In this document: one piece after another, positions 1 through 8,861 of the stretch
Position numbering within the stretch: the stretch's first letter is position 1
Layout of the letters: each line of letters starts with the position of its first letter
Assembly (NCBI RefSeq): GCF_002968295.1
Contig: NZ_CP134399.1
Span: 4,340,001 to 4,404,000, forward strand
Source of the DNA: Mycobacterium sp. ITM-2016-00317
GTDB lineage: Bacteria > Actinomycetota > Actinomycetes > Mycobacteriales > Mycobacteriaceae
Direction: 5' to 3'
DNA: 64,000 nt
Notes under the pieces: generated by a model
Database searches by the model: none
What the model was told of the DNA's origin: nothing
The model's input: the letters and a program-made list of their open reading frames with translations, nothing else
Position numbers and translations under genes: made by a program

Positions 1-646
1 CAGTGTTTACAAGGTCTTTTACCTGGCGCAACAAACTAAGGCCGTGGTAAGTGTTCTTGCCGAAATCATGGGTCGGGTCGATGACGATGCCGTCCCGGCG
101 CACCCCGAGCGACAGGGCTCGCTCCGCCGCGGAGGTCAGCTCGGCGACCACGTCGTCGACCACACCGCGCTCGGTCAGCCCGTAGTTGACCCGGAACGGC
201 CGGGTCCGCGGCACCGCGCCGCCGGTGTGCGAACACACCAGCCCGGCGTTGAACTCGGCGGCCACCGCGGGCAGCTCGGGATCGACCCCGCCCCACGTGT
301 CGTTGATCAGGTCCGCGCCGGCCGCGCAGGCCTGCTTGGCCACTTCCGCGCGCCAGGTGTCGACGCTGATCACCCGGTCCGGGAAGGTGCCGCGCAGCCA
401 CTCGATGAACGGCACGACCCGGGCGATCTCCTCGTCGACGTCGACCGTCTCACCGGGGCCCGCCTTGACCCCGCCGACGTCGATGATGTCGGCGCCCTCG
501 GCGACCACCCGGTGGGCCGCCTCCATGGCCGCCTCGTCGGTGAACGTGGCGCCGCGGTCGTAGAACGAGTCCGGCGTGCGGTTCACGATCGCCATGATCA
601 GCGCCCGATCCCCGGCCACCGGGCGTCCCAGAAACGTCGACTGCAC
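1..646 (-). CDS. folP2: Dihydropteroate synthase-like protein FolP2 (3' end missing)
   Basis: Reading leftward from GTG at 646, the protein has the pterin-binding family order: IMAIVNRTPDSF near the N-terminus, DVGG, an ISVDTW strand, and DPTHDFGK near the window edge. It runs off base 1, so the C-terminus is not seen. In M. tuberculosis folP2 (Rv1207) follows fadD6, as here. The family makes 7,8-dihydropteroate, but FolP2 in mycobacteria is the second paralogue and is reported not to replace FolP1, so its reaction is uncertain. GTG is chosen because MQSTFLGRPV gives the family's usual N-terminus. The first 60 bases of the window are only about 47% GC with codons rare in the rest of the gene. 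Confidence 0.88.
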   Translation of the reverse strand, partial: MQSTFLGRPVAGDRALIMAIVNRTPDSFYDRGATFTDEAAMEAAHRVVAEGADIIDVGGVKAGPGETVDVDEEIARVVPFIEWLRGTFPDRVISVDTWRAEVAKQACAAGADLINDTWGGVDPELPAVAAEFNAGLVCSHTGGAVPRTRPFRVNYGLTERGVVDDVVAELTSAAERALSLGVRRDGIVIDPTHDFGKNTYHGLSLLRQVKDLVNT

Positions 647-724
647 ACCACCCAGGCTACGTTCAGGCGTGAATCGGGCGCGTTCGGCGACAGTCAGGGT
701 GCCTGAGCGCGCCCGATCCGCGGG

Positions 725-2533
725 TTACTTGGGCTTCTTGCCCTCCGCGACCTCGCCGGGGTACTCGTCGTAGTACGGCACGTATCCCTCGTCGCGGCCG
801 GACAGCACGTACAGCGGATCCTCGATCTTGACGTCGTCCTCGTCGCCCTCGCCGCTGCTGCCGCCGTAGCCCTCCTTGCGCAGGTCGCCCTTCTGACTCT
901 TGAACGTCGACGTGTGCGCGAGCTCCTGCACCACGCGGACGAACAACGGCACCGCATACCCGGGCAGCTTGTCGAACACCGCCTTGGCCAGGCCCTTGCC
1001 GTCGAGCTCGTGGCCCTCTTTGAGCTGAATGGCCACCATGCCGGCCCGGCCGCCGGTGTCGGGCACCTCGACGCCGAACGCCGTGACCTGCTCGATCTGA
1101 TCGTGGGTGGACACCGCGGCCTCCACCTCGGTGGTGGCGACGTTCTCGCCCTTCCACCGGAACGTGTCGCCGAGCCGGTCGGTGAACGCGGCGTGGTTGA
1201 AGCCCTGTGCGCGCATCAGGTCGCCGGTGTTGAACCACACGTCGCCCTCCTTGAAGGCGTCGCGCACGAGCTTCTTCTCCGACTCCTTCTTGTCGGTGTA
1301 GCCGTCGAACGGCTGGAAGTTGCTGACCTTGGACAGCAGCAACCCGGGCTCACCCTTCTTGACCTTGCGGACCCGGCCGTTGTCGTCGCGCACCGGCTCG
1401 CCGGTGTGCTCGTCGTACGCGACGAACGCGATCGGGGTGGGCGGGGCGATCCCGGTGGTCTTGTCGATGTTGAAGACGTTGACGAACGCGGTGTTGCCCT
1501 CGCTGGCGGCGTAGAACTCGCAGACCCGCTTGATGCCGAACCGCTCGGTGAAGTCGTCCCAGATGGCCGGGCGCAGTCCGTTTCCGCAGATGACCCGCAC
1601 CTTGTGCTGCCGGTCGGTCGGCTTCTCCGGCTGCTTGAGCAGGTAGGTGCAGATCTCGCCGATGTAGACGAACGCGGTGGCGTCGTAACGGATCACGTCG
1701 TCCCAGAACTTCGACGCCGAGAACGACTTGCCCAGCGCCAGCGCCGCGCCTGCGTTGATCACCGACGACAGCGCGACCGTCAGTGCGTTGTTGTGGTAGA
1801 GCGGCAGGCAGCAGTACAGGGTGTCCCTGTTGTTCAGCCGCAGACCGAGCCCGCCGAATCCGGCCAGTGCGCGCAGCCAGCGGTAGTGCGTCATCACGCT
1901 GGCCTTCGGCATGCCGGTGGTGCCGGAGGTGAAGATGTAGAACGCCTTGTCCTTGGCCAGCACCGCCGAGGTGGTCACAGGGTTGGTGGTCGGCGCGGTC
2001 TCGGCGAGCTGCCGGAGCTCGTCGAGGGTCATCAGGCCTTTGGTGTCGGCGCCGGACTCGGTGATCGGCTCGACGAACTCGGTCTCGGCGACCACGACCG
2101 AGGCCGACAGCAGCCCGAGGCTGTGCTTGAGCACCTCGTCGCGCTGGTGGTAGTTCAGCATCCCGGAGATCGCGCCGCATTTGACGATGGCGAGCATGAG
2201 CAGCACCGGTTCGGGCGAGTTGCGCATCATGATGCCGACGACGTCTCCGTGGCCCACTCCGCGCGCGGCGAGCACGGCCGCGTAGCGGTTGACGATCTCG
2301 TTGGCCTCGCCGTAGGTGATCTCGCGGTCCTCGAACTTCAGGAACACGTTGTTGGCGTACTGCGCGGCACGGTCCTGGAACACCTTGCCGATCGACGTCT
2401 TCGCGGTCGGCCGGGCCCCGAACCCCGTCACCACACCGCGGACGATGGTCGGCGCGTCCTTGAGCAGACCTGGCACCTGCTTGGCGATGTCGAACAGCCC
2501 CACGCTGTCCCGGGTCCCCGACCTCTTCGTCAT
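725..2533 (-). CDS. fadD6: Long-chain fatty-acid-CoA ligase FadD6
   Basis: A 602-residue adenylate-forming enzyme that activates long or very long fatty acids to acyl-CoA through acyl-AMP. The P-loop-like AMP-binding motif YIFTSGTTGMPKA lies near residue 200, the ASEGN motif of the FATP/very-long-chain branch near residue 340, and WFNTGDL with the hinge DRLGDTFRWKGENV near residues 440-465. Length matches FadD6 of M. tuberculosis (Rv1206, 597 aa). It lies 39 bases after the LOG-family gene and 78 bases before folP2 on the same strand, as in Rv1205-Rv1206-Rv1207. ATG at 2533. Confidence 0.93.
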   Translation of the reverse strand: MTKRSGTRDSVGLFDIAKQVPGLLKDAPTIVRGVVTGFGARPTAKTSIGKVFQDRAAQYANNVFLKFEDREITYGEANEIVNRYAAVLAARGVGHGDVVGIMMRNSPEPVLLMLAIVKCGAISGMLNYHQRDEVLKHSLGLLSASVVVAETEFVEPITESGADTKGLMTLDELRQLAETAPTTNPVTTSAVLAKDKAFYIFTSGTTGMPKASVMTHYRWLRALAGFGGLGLRLNNRDTLYCCLPLYHNNALTVALSSVINAGAALALGKSFSASKFWDDVIRYDATAFVYIGEICTYLLKQPEKPTDRQHKVRVICGNGLRPAIWDDFTERFGIKRVCEFYAASEGNTAFVNVFNIDKTTGIAPPTPIAFVAYDEHTGEPVRDDNGRVRKVKKGEPGLLLSKVSNFQPFDGYTDKKESEKKLVRDAFKEGDVWFNTGDLMRAQGFNHAAFTDRLGDTFRWKGENVATTEVEAAVSTHDQIEQVTAFGVEVPDTGGRAGMVAIQLKEGHELDGKGLAKAVFDKLPGYAVPLFVRVVQELAHTSTFKSQKGDLRKEGYGGSSGEGDEDDVKIEDPLYVLSGRDEGYVPYYDEYPGEVAEGKKPK

Positions 2534-2572
2534 AGTTGCCGCTCTTCCTCCGCTGTCGATTTGTGGGTCACC

Positions 2573-3130
2573 CTAGCCCGGGGCACACGCGGCCAGAGCG
2601 GCATCGACGTCATCGACGACGGTCAGGCACCGCATCGCGTCCTCGGCGACGTAGCCCGTTCCGACCAGCCCGTGCAACCAGGCCAGAAGACCGTCGTAGT
2701 GCCCGAGAGTGTTGAGCATCACGATCGGTTTCGTGTGCATACCCAAATAGGCCGCGGTCCAGGCTTCGAAGAATTCCTCGAGGGTACCGATGCCGCCGGG
2801 CAGCGCCAGGAACGCGTCGGCGCGGTCCTCCATCACCTGCTTACGCTCCCGCATGGTGTCGGTGACGACGAGTTCGTCGGCCTCGGTGTCGGCGACCTCC
2901 CGGTGCACCAGGCGCTTCGGGATGACGCCGACGGTGTAGCCGCCGCGCGCCCGGGCCGCGGTCGCCACCGCGCCCATCGCCGACACATTGCCCCCACCGG
3001 ACACCAGCGTCCACCCCCGGGCGGCGATGCCGTCCCCGACGCTGCGGGCCAGTTCCAGCAGATCGGGATGCACCGGGCCCGAGGCGCAGTAGACGCAGAC
3101 AGCCCACTCATGATCTTGATCTGGGGACAT
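2573..3130 (-). CDS. LOG-family protein (Rv1205-like; putative cytokinin riboside phosphoribohydrolase)
   Basis: A 185-residue Rossmann-like protein. It carries the LOG signature PGGIGTLEEFFE near residues 110-121 and a SGGGNVSAMG loop in place of the usual SGGGxxGLMG. LOG enzymes split the phosphoribose from cytokinin riboside monophosphates; Rv1205 of M. tuberculosis does this and is linked to proteasome biology. The gene is divergent from the ATPase gene at 3162 with only 31 bases between starts, so both promoters overlap or one transcript is leaderless. The changed SGGG loop (NVSA for xxGL) should be compared with other mycobacterial copies before activity is assumed. Confidence 0.85.
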   Translation of the reverse strand: MSPDQDHEWAVCVYCASGPVHPDLLELARSVGDGIAARGWTLVSGGGNVSAMGAVATAARARGGYTVGVIPKRLVHREVADTEADELVVTDTMRERKQVMEDRADAFLALPGGIGTLEEFFEAWTAAYLGMHTKPIVMLNTLGHYDGLLAWLHGLVGTGYVAEDAMRCLTVVDDVDAALAACAPG

Positions 3131-3161
3131 ATCACCAACCTAGCCACATAGACTCCGCCGT

Positions 3162-5162
3162 GTGCCCCCGCCTCAGCCTCTCGGATGGGTGACCGCGCCG
3201 GCCGAACCCGCCCTGGAGATGCTCGAGGCCGGTGTGCGGGGACGGGCGGGCGCGGTGCTGATCGGGCCCGAGGGAGTCGGCAAGACCACGGTGGTGCGCG
3301 CGGCCGCGGACCGGCTGGCCGCCGAGTTTCCGCGCGTGGACGTGGTGCGGGCGACCGTGTCGCGCCAGGCGATCCCGCTGGCCGCATTCGAGCGGCTGTT
3401 CGACGTGCCGGAGACCGGTACCACCACCTCCGTGCTGCGCGCGGCCGCCGAGGCCCTCGGAGACGGCAGGCTGCTCGTCGTCGACGACGCGCATCTGCTG
3501 GATCCGCTGTCGGCGGCCCTGCTGCACCAGCTGGCGGTGAACCGGTCGGTGCGGCTGCTGCTGACCGCCACTGTCGGAGCCGCCGCGGTACCTGTCGAGA
3601 TCGCGGCCCTGTGGCGCGACGGTCTGCTCAGCCGGGTGGAGCTGGAACCCCCCGGCCACGACGACGGCCGGCTGATGACGCGCATCGAGGAGTTCGTCGA
3701 CGCACAACCGGCAGGCGCACGCCGCATCCTGCAGTTCCTGGCCGTATCGGATCCGTTGAGCCGCGCCGACGCCGAGGCGCTGACCGACTTCGACACCGTT
3801 GACGAGGCGGTGCGCTGCGGGGCAGTGGTGGCCGAGGACGACGAACTGCGCCCGGCCCACCCGATGTTGCTGGACGCGGTCCGCGACGCGCTCGGCGGCC
3901 CCGAACTGCGCCGGCTGCGCACCGCGATGGTCGCGCAGGTCTCCACGGGCTGCGTCGGGGTGGTCGGCCGGCTGCGGCTGGCGGCGCTGGCGCTGGGCAG
4001 CGACCGCCCGCTCCCGCACCCGGACATGTGTGCCGCCGCGCGCGATGCGTTGCGGCTGGGCGACCTGGAGCTCAGCGAACGGCTGGGCCGCGCGGCGCTG
4101 GGCAAGGCGCCGGACCTCGGCGCCCGCCTGACCGTCGGGTATGCGCTGGCCTGGCAGGGCCGCGGCCGGGAGGCCGACGCGGTGCTCGCCGAGATCGACC
4201 CGGCCGGGCTCAGCGAGGACGAGCTGATGGCGTGGGCACTGCCGACCGCGGCCAACCAGTTCTGGATGCTGTCCGAGCCGGAGCGCGCCACCGCGTTCCT
4301 GCGGACCACCCGCGGCAGGGTGACATCCCCTGCCGCCCGTGTCACCCTCGACGCATTGTCGGCCACGTTCACCATGAACGCCGGAAATCTGCGCCTGGCA
4401 AGCGAACTCACCGAGGAAGTGCTCTCCTCGCCGGCAGCCGACGAGACGGCGGTCGGCTGGGCGGCCTCGGCGGCGGCCCTGAGCAAGGCGCGGATGGGCC
4501 GGTTCGCCGACGTCGACGCCCTCGCCGAGCGGGCGCTGGCCGCCGGGCAGCCGGGTCTGCTGCGGTTCACCAGCGGGCTGGGCCAGACGACCGCGCTGCT
4601 GATGACCGGCCGGCCCGACCGCGCTCTCGAACTGGCCGAGCGGATCACCGATCTGGCGCGGCGAAGGCAGCCGGCCCGCGCGATCGGTGAGGTGGTGATC
4701 GCCGACGTGCTGATCGCCCGCGGCGAGCTGACCCGTGCGGTGTCGGTGCTTCGCGAAGCCGCCGCGACGCTGGCGCCCACCGGGTATTCGTGGGGTCCAC
4801 TGGCGTGGATGCTGTTGGCGCAGGCGCTCGGCCGGTCGGGGCAGCCGACAGAGGCCGCGAAAGCGTTGGCCCGCGCCGAATCCCGGCACGGCCTGAAGTC
4901 GATGCTGTTCGCCCCGGAGCTCGCCCTGGCGCGGGCGTGGACCGCGGCGGCCCGGCGGGACACGCACGGCGCCGTCGCCGCTGCCCGGGATGCCGTCAGG
5001 GCAGCCGAACGCGGCGGGCAGGGGGCGGTCGCGCTGCGCGCCGCGGTGGACGCGCTGCGGTTGGGCGACCCGCGTGCCGCGGCGACGTTGTCGCGCCTGT
5101 GCGGTGACGTCGACTGCGCGTTCGGCCGCGCCGCGCTGGCCGAGGCCACCGGCCCGGCCTGA
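3162..5162 (+). CDS. STAND/AAA-type ATPase, Rv1204c-like
   Basis: A 666-residue protein with an N-terminal nucleotide-binding domain: Walker A GPEGVGKT at residues 35-42 and Walker B LLVVDDAHLL near 104-112. A long alpha-helical Ala/Leu-rich region follows, resembling the TPR-like arm of LuxR-family LAL regulators. The C-terminal LuxR DNA-binding domain is absent, because the protein ends soon after the helical repeats. Position opposite the LOG gene matches Rv1204c. It could be a signalling ATPase that acts on protein partners; no substrate can be read from the sequence. Start is GTG at 3162. Confidence 0.75.
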   Translation: MPPPQPLGWVTAPAEPALEMLEAGVRGRAGAVLIGPEGVGKTTVVRAAADRLAAEFPRVDVVRATVSRQAIPLAAFERLFDVPETGTTTSVLRAAAEALGDGRLLVVDDAHLLDPLSAALLHQLAVNRSVRLLLTATVGAAAVPVEIAALWRDGLLSRVELEPPGHDDGRLMTRIEEFVDAQPAGARRILQFLAVSDPLSRADAEALTDFDTVDEAVRCGAVVAEDDELRPAHPMLLDAVRDALGGPELRRLRTAMVAQVSTGCVGVVGRLRLAALALGSDRPLPHPDMCAAARDALRLGDLELSERLGRAALGKAPDLGARLTVGYALAWQGRGREADAVLAEIDPAGLSEDELMAWALPTAANQFWMLSEPERATAFLRTTRGRVTSPAARVTLDALSATFTMNAGNLRLASELTEEVLSSPAADETAVGWAASAAALSKARMGRFADVDALAERALAAGQPGLLRFTSGLGQTTALLMTGRPDRALELAERITDLARRRQPARAIGEVVIADVLIARGELTRAVSVLREAAATLAPTGYSWGPLAWMLLAQALGRSGQPTEAAKALARAESRHGLKSMLFAPELALARAWTAAARRDTHGAVAAARDAVRAAERGGQGAVALRAAVDALRLGDPRAAATLSRLCGDVDCAFGRAALAEATGPA

Positions 5163-5236
5163 CCGCAACGATTTTGCCGTCGAGGCACCCCGGCGCACGG
5201 CCCTAAACTCAGATCCGAGTGATCGGGAGGTGCGCG

Positions 5237-6004
5237 ATGACCCAACCGCTGTCGGTGGACCCCGGCGCCGTGCGGTCCCTCGGCGAAGTTCATCAACGGG
5301 TCGCCGGCGAGCTGGGTGCCCTGGCGGCCGCCGCACCGGGTGCGGGCGCGGTCGCACAGTCGCACGGCACCATCGCCGCGGCCGTCGACGCGGCGCTGAC
5401 CGGTGCGCTGGGCGCAAGGTCGGACACCATGGCCACCACACGCGGTGCCGGGGACACGATCTCCGAGCTGCTGCGGCAGGCGGCGCTGGCCTACGAGCGC
5501 GGCGACGACCGCGGCGCGGAGGCTATCCGGATCGCCGCCGACCACCTGGCGCGGTCCGAATCCGATGGCGTGGCAGGCACTTCGGCGACCGCGACGCCGC
5601 CCGTCGCGGCCGACGCGCTCGGTCAGCTGAGCCAGCTCGGCCAGCTGGGTCAGCAGCTGGTGACGCCGTTCGCCGCGCTGGCCCAGCCGCTCGCCCAACT
5701 GCCGCAGCTACTCGCCCAGGGCCTGGCGCAGGCGGGTCAGGGCGCCGATCGCTCCGAAGACCCCGAAATCCCCGATGTTTCCGAGGTTTCCGAGATCCCC
5801 AACGACGCCGATCCCGACGCCGAACTCGACGCCGCCCATCCCGACGCCGCCCATCCCGACCGCGACGAGGAGCGGGATCCGGACGACGAGTCACCCACAG
5901 ACGGTGCCGGGCCACACACCGGGGACGGCGGACCGCCGGGTACTGATCCGACGCCACCGCCGACAGCCCCGCGCCCGGCGCCCACCCGGCCGGCCGTCGG
6001 TTAG
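5237..6004 (+). CDS. EspC-like putative type VII secretion substrate with acidic tail (Rv1203c position)
   Basis: A 255-residue protein. Residues 1-105 look like the EspC/DUF2580 helical hairpin: LSVDPGAVRSL at the start, SHGTIAAAVDAAL in the middle, and a YxxxD secretion-type motif YERGD at 86-90 after the second helix. No Sec signal is seen. Residues 180 onward are an acidic, Pro-rich low-complexity tail with DAAHP repeats. ATG at 5237 is chosen over GTG 5219 because GGGAGG lies 7 bases upstream. It ends tail-to-tail with the ABC-F gene, the two stop codons overlapping. Export by an ESX system is inferred, and no ESX genes are in the window. Confidence 0.6.
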   Translation: MTQPLSVDPGAVRSLGEVHQRVAGELGALAAAAPGAGAVAQSHGTIAAAVDAALTGALGARSDTMATTRGAGDTISELLRQAALAYERGDDRGAEAIRIAADHLARSESDGVAGTSATATPPVAADALGQLSQLGQLGQQLVTPFAALAQPLAQLPQLLAQGLAQAGQGADRSEDPEIPDVSEVSEIPNDADPDAELDAAHPDAAHPDRDEERDPDDESPTDGAGPHTGDGGPPGTDPTPPPTAPRPAPTRPAVG

Positions 6005-7608
6005 GCCCGCGAGAGCCTGCCGTCCGCGAGGCGCAGAACGCGATCCACGCCGATCGCGTCGAGGAACGGCTCGTCGTGGCTGACGACGACGAACGCGCCC
6101 CGGTAAGCCGTCAACGCGCTCTCCAGCTGTCCGACGCTGACCAGGTCGAGGTTGTTGGTCGGCTCGTCGAGCAGCAACAACTCCGGTGCGGGCTCGCCGA
6201 ACAGCACGCACGCCAGCGTGGCCCGCAGCCGTTCCCCGCCGGAGAGCACTCGCACCGGCAGGTCGACGTCGTCTCCGCGAAACAGGAACTGCGCCAACAG
6301 ATGACGCCGCCGGGTGACCGTGAGGCTGGGCGCGGACGCGGCGAGGTTCTCGGCGACCGAACGGTCCTGGTCCAGCAGATCCAGTCGCTGGGACAGGTAC
6401 GCGACGCGTCCGGCGGCGACCCCGACCGTGCCCGCATCCGGTTCGATCTCGCCGAGCAGGATCCTGAGCAGGGTCGTCTTACCGGCGCCGTTGGGACCGG
6501 TCAGCGCGATGCGTTCCGGACCGCGCACCGTCAGATCCACCCCGGCCAGCACGTCCCGGCCGTTTCGGGTGAACCGTATTCCTGCGCACTGCAGAACCAT
6601 TCGACCGGTAGGCAGCTGGGTCTCGGGCAGTTCAAGGGTCAGCGCGTCGTCGTCGCGCAGCGCGCTCTCGGCATCGTCGAGCCGGTTCCTGGCGTCGTCG
6701 ATCCTTCTCGCGTGCACGTCGTCGGAGCGGCCTGCGGTCTCCTGCGCGCGCCGCTTGCGCGCCCCGGCGACGATCTTCGGCAGGCCCGCGTCCTTGAGGG
6801 TGCGCGCGGCGGCGCCGGCCCGCCGGTCGGCCCGTTCCCGGGCCTGCTGGCGTTGGCGCTTCTCGCGTTTGACGGCTTGCTCGGCGCTGCGGACCGCGTC
6901 CTGCGCCGCCTGTTGGGCGTCCGTGACCGCCTGTGAGTAGGCGGTGAAGTTGTCGCCGAACCACTTCGCCTCGCCGCGGTACAGCTCGGCGATGCGGTCC
7001 ATCCGGTCCAGCAGCACCCGGTCGTGGCTGACCACCAGCAGGCATCCGGTGAAGTCGTCGAGCGCGTCGTAGAGCCGGTGGCGGGCATCGCCGTCGAGGT
7101 TGTTGGTGGGTTCGTCCAGCAGCAGCACGTCGGGACGGCGCAACAACTCCCGGGCCAGGCCGAGACTGACGACCTCGCCGCCGGACAGCGAGCGCAGCGA
7201 CCGGTGCAGGTCGAGGTGCCCGAGGCCGAGGCGGTCCAGCTGCGCGCGGGTGCGTTCCTCGACGTCCCAGTCGTCGCCGATCGCGGCGAACACCACGTCC
7301 CCTGCGTCGCCGGCCGCGAGCGCGTCGAGCGCGTCGATCGTCGCGGCGACACCCAGCAGCTCGGCGACACTGCGGTCGTCGAGAAGCGGCAGCGTCTGCG
7401 GCAGATAGCCGACGACGCCGTCCACGGTCACCGCGCCTGCGGTGGGACGGAGTTCACCGGCGATCAGCCGCAACAGCGTGCTCTTGCCCGCGCCGTTGGC
7501 GGCGACCAGGCCGGCGCGGCCCGCGTCGGCGGTGAACGACAGGTCGGTGAACACCGCGGTGTCGTCGGGCCAGGAGAAGGACAGATGGGTACACACGACA
7601 GAAGACAT
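6001..7608 (-). CDS. ABC-F family ATPase
   Basis: A 535-residue protein with two ABC ATPase domains and no membrane segments. Domain 1 has Walker A NGAGKST near residues 39-45, signature LSGGE near 141-145 and LLLDEP. Domain 2 has LTGPNGAGKTT, LSGGERLR and LLLDEPTNNLD. Between them is a long Arg/Lys/Gln-rich coiled-coil linker (about residues 225-310). ABC-F proteins act on the ribosome in translation rescue or antibiotic protection, not in transport. The first Walker A carries Ala-Ala-Asn where Gly-x-Asn is usual. It lies 109 bases after dapE on the same strand, and that gap holds a structured leader. Which antibiotic, if any, is protected against cannot be told. Confidence 0.85.
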   Translation of the reverse strand: MSSVVCTHLSFSWPDDTAVFTDLSFTADAGRAGLVAANGAGKSTLLRLIAGELRPTAGAVTVDGVVGYLPQTLPLLDDRSVAELLGVAATIDALDALAAGDAGDVVFAAIGDDWDVEERTRAQLDRLGLGHLDLHRSLRSLSGGEVVSLGLARELLRRPDVLLLDEPTNNLDGDARHRLYDALDDFTGCLLVVSHDRVLLDRMDRIAELYRGEAKWFGDNFTAYSQAVTDAQQAAQDAVRSAEQAVKREKRQRQQARERADRRAGAAARTLKDAGLPKIVAGARKRRAQETAGRSDDVHARRIDDARNRLDDAESALRDDDALTLELPETQLPTGRMVLQCAGIRFTRNGRDVLAGVDLTVRGPERIALTGPNGAGKTTLLRILLGEIEPDAGTVGVAAGRVAYLSQRLDLLDQDRSVAENLAASAPSLTVTRRRHLLAQFLFRGDDVDLPVRVLSGGERLRATLACVLFGEPAPELLLLDEPTNNLDLVSVGQLESALTAYRGAFVVVSHDEPFLDAIGVDRVLRLADGRLSRA

Positions 7609-7640
7609 GTCGGGAGAGCTTTCGTCGAGGCGTGACGCCG

Positions 7641-7717
7641 TCAGGAAAAATCGGGACCCGTCCGGGTACTACCCGGTGATGTCTTCTCCCAGCACGTGTT
7701 CGACGCTACCGGTGCCG
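7641..7717 (-). promoter_or_regulatory. Possible attenuator leader with short uORF before the ABC-F gene
   Basis: On the minus strand a possible 8-codon reading frame starts at GTG 7695 and stops with TAG at 7671-7669. The TAG sits in the left arm and loop of a hairpin, CCGGGT-AGT-ACCCGG (7676-7662). The right arm can instead pair as ACCC-GGAC-GGGT, which is followed by CCCGATTTTT (to 7646), a weak terminator-like run of T. Such mutually exclusive folds controlled by a stalled uORF ribosome are known before several ABC-F resistance genes. Here it is only inferred from sequence. Confidence 0.35.
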
Positions 7718-8782
7718 TCAACCGGTTAAATAGCGCCGCAGCGTCTCGGTCACCGCGGTGATCTGCGCGACCTCGACGTGTTCGTCGACGCGGTGGGCCA
7801 GGTTCGGGTCGCCCGGGCCGTAGTTGACGGCGGGGATGCCCAGCGCGGCGAACCGGGACACGTCGGTCCAGCCGTATTTGGCCCGTACCTGACCGCCCGC
7901 AGCCTCGACCAGCGCGGCAGCGGCCGGTCGGGTCAACCCGGGCAATGCCCCCGCGGCGGCGTCGGTGAGTTCGATCGCCACGTCGAGCCCGTCGAACACC
8001 TCCTGCACATGGGCGTAGGCCTGTTCGACGCTGCGGTCGGGGGCGAACCGGAAGTTGACCGTGACGGTCGCCGCGTCCGGGATGACGTTGCCGGCGACGC
8101 CGCCGTCGATGCGCACCGCCGACAGCCCCTCCCGGTAGCCGCAGCCGTCGATGTCGACACTGCGCGCCCGGTAGCCGTTCAGCCGGGCCAGCACATCACC
8201 GAGTTTGTGAATCGCGTTGTCGCCCAGCCACGATCGGGCCGAATGCGCGCGGGTGCCGGTCGCGCTGACGGTCACCCGGAGGGTGCCCTGGCACCCGGCC
8301 TCGATGAAGCCGCCCGACGGTTCGCCGAGGATCGCGACGTCGGCGGCGAGCCATTCGGGAAGTTCCCGTTCGATGCGGCCGAGCCCGTTGGCCGACGCCT
8401 CGATCTCCTCGCAGTCGTACATCACCAGCGTGATGTCGTGGGCGGGGGCGGTCAGGGTGGCTGCCAGGTGCAGGAACACCGCGTCGCCGGCCTTCATGTC
8501 CGAGGTGCCACAGCCGTGCAGGATGCCGTCGGCCAGCCGGCTCGGCAGATTGTCCGCAGCGGGCACGGTGTCGATGTGCCCGGCCAGCAGCACCCGCGAC
8601 GGCCTGCCGAAGTCGGTGCGGGCCAGCACCGCGTCGCCGTTGCGGACGACCTCGAAGCCGGTGGTCTGTTCGCGCAGCGCGGCCTCGACCTCGTCGGCGA
8701 TGCGGGTCTCGTGACGCGACTCGCTGGGGATGTCCACCAGGGCGGCGGTCAACGCGATCGGATCACCGTGAAGGTCCAGCAC
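7718..8782 (-). CDS. dapE: Succinyl-diaminopimelate desuccinylase
   Basis: A 354-residue M20 metallopeptidase that hydrolyses N-succinyl-LL-2,6-diaminopimelate to LL-DAP and succinate in lysine and peptidoglycan-precursor synthesis. Metal-site motifs are GHIDTVPA (near residue 70), [10 protein letters not shown] (near 95-105) and the catalytic YDCEEIEA (near 130). The reading frame runs open to 9085, but GTG 8782 (MLDLHGDPI) gives the same N-terminus and length as Rv1202; GTG 8791 (MTVVLDLHG) is the alternative. It diverges from dapD, an earlier step of the same pathway, with about 80 bases between. Confidence 0.93.
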   Translation of the reverse strand: MLDLHGDPIALTAALVDIPSESRHETRIADEVEAALREQTTGFEVVRNGDAVLARTDFGRPSRVLLAGHIDTVPAADNLPSRLADGILHGCGTSDMKAGDAVFLHLAATLTAPAHDITLVMYDCEEIEASANGLGRIERELPEWLAADVAILGEPSGGFIEAGCQGTLRVTVSATGTRAHSARSWLGDNAIHKLGDVLARLNGYRARSVDIDGCGYREGLSAVRIDGGVAGNVIPDAATVTVNFRFAPDRSVEQAYAHVQEVFDGLDVAIELTDAAAGALPGLTRPAAAALVEAAGGQVRAKYGWTDVSRFAALGIPAVNYGPGDPNLAHRVDEHVEVAQITAVTETLRRYLTG

Positions 8783-8847
8783 AACTGTCACGTTAGCCGC
8801 TCGGGCGGCCTGGTCGGGACCCCGTCGGGCGGGGCCGGGCACACCGG

Positions 8848-8861
8848 TAACCTGATGCACC
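8848..8861 (+). promoter_or_regulatory. Probable -10 element of dapD, leaderless transcript likely
   Basis: TAACCT (8848-8853) ends 8 bases before the GTG start of dapD. That is the spacing expected if transcription starts at the G of the start codon, a common arrangement in mycobacteria. No convincing -35 is seen and there is no Shine-Dalgarno sequence before the GTG. Confidence 0.4.

Noticed and set aside
914-3151. Long plus-strand open frame (745 codons) opposite fadD6 and the LOG gene
   Set aside because: Arg/Gly/Val/Leu-rich composition typical of an antisense frame in GC-rich DNA; the opposite strand has two clear enzymes.
3132-5698. Minus-strand frames of 769 and 841 codons opposite the STAND ATPase gene
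   Set aside because: Low-complexity Arg/Ala/Ser composition and no motifs; the plus strand has Walker A and B.
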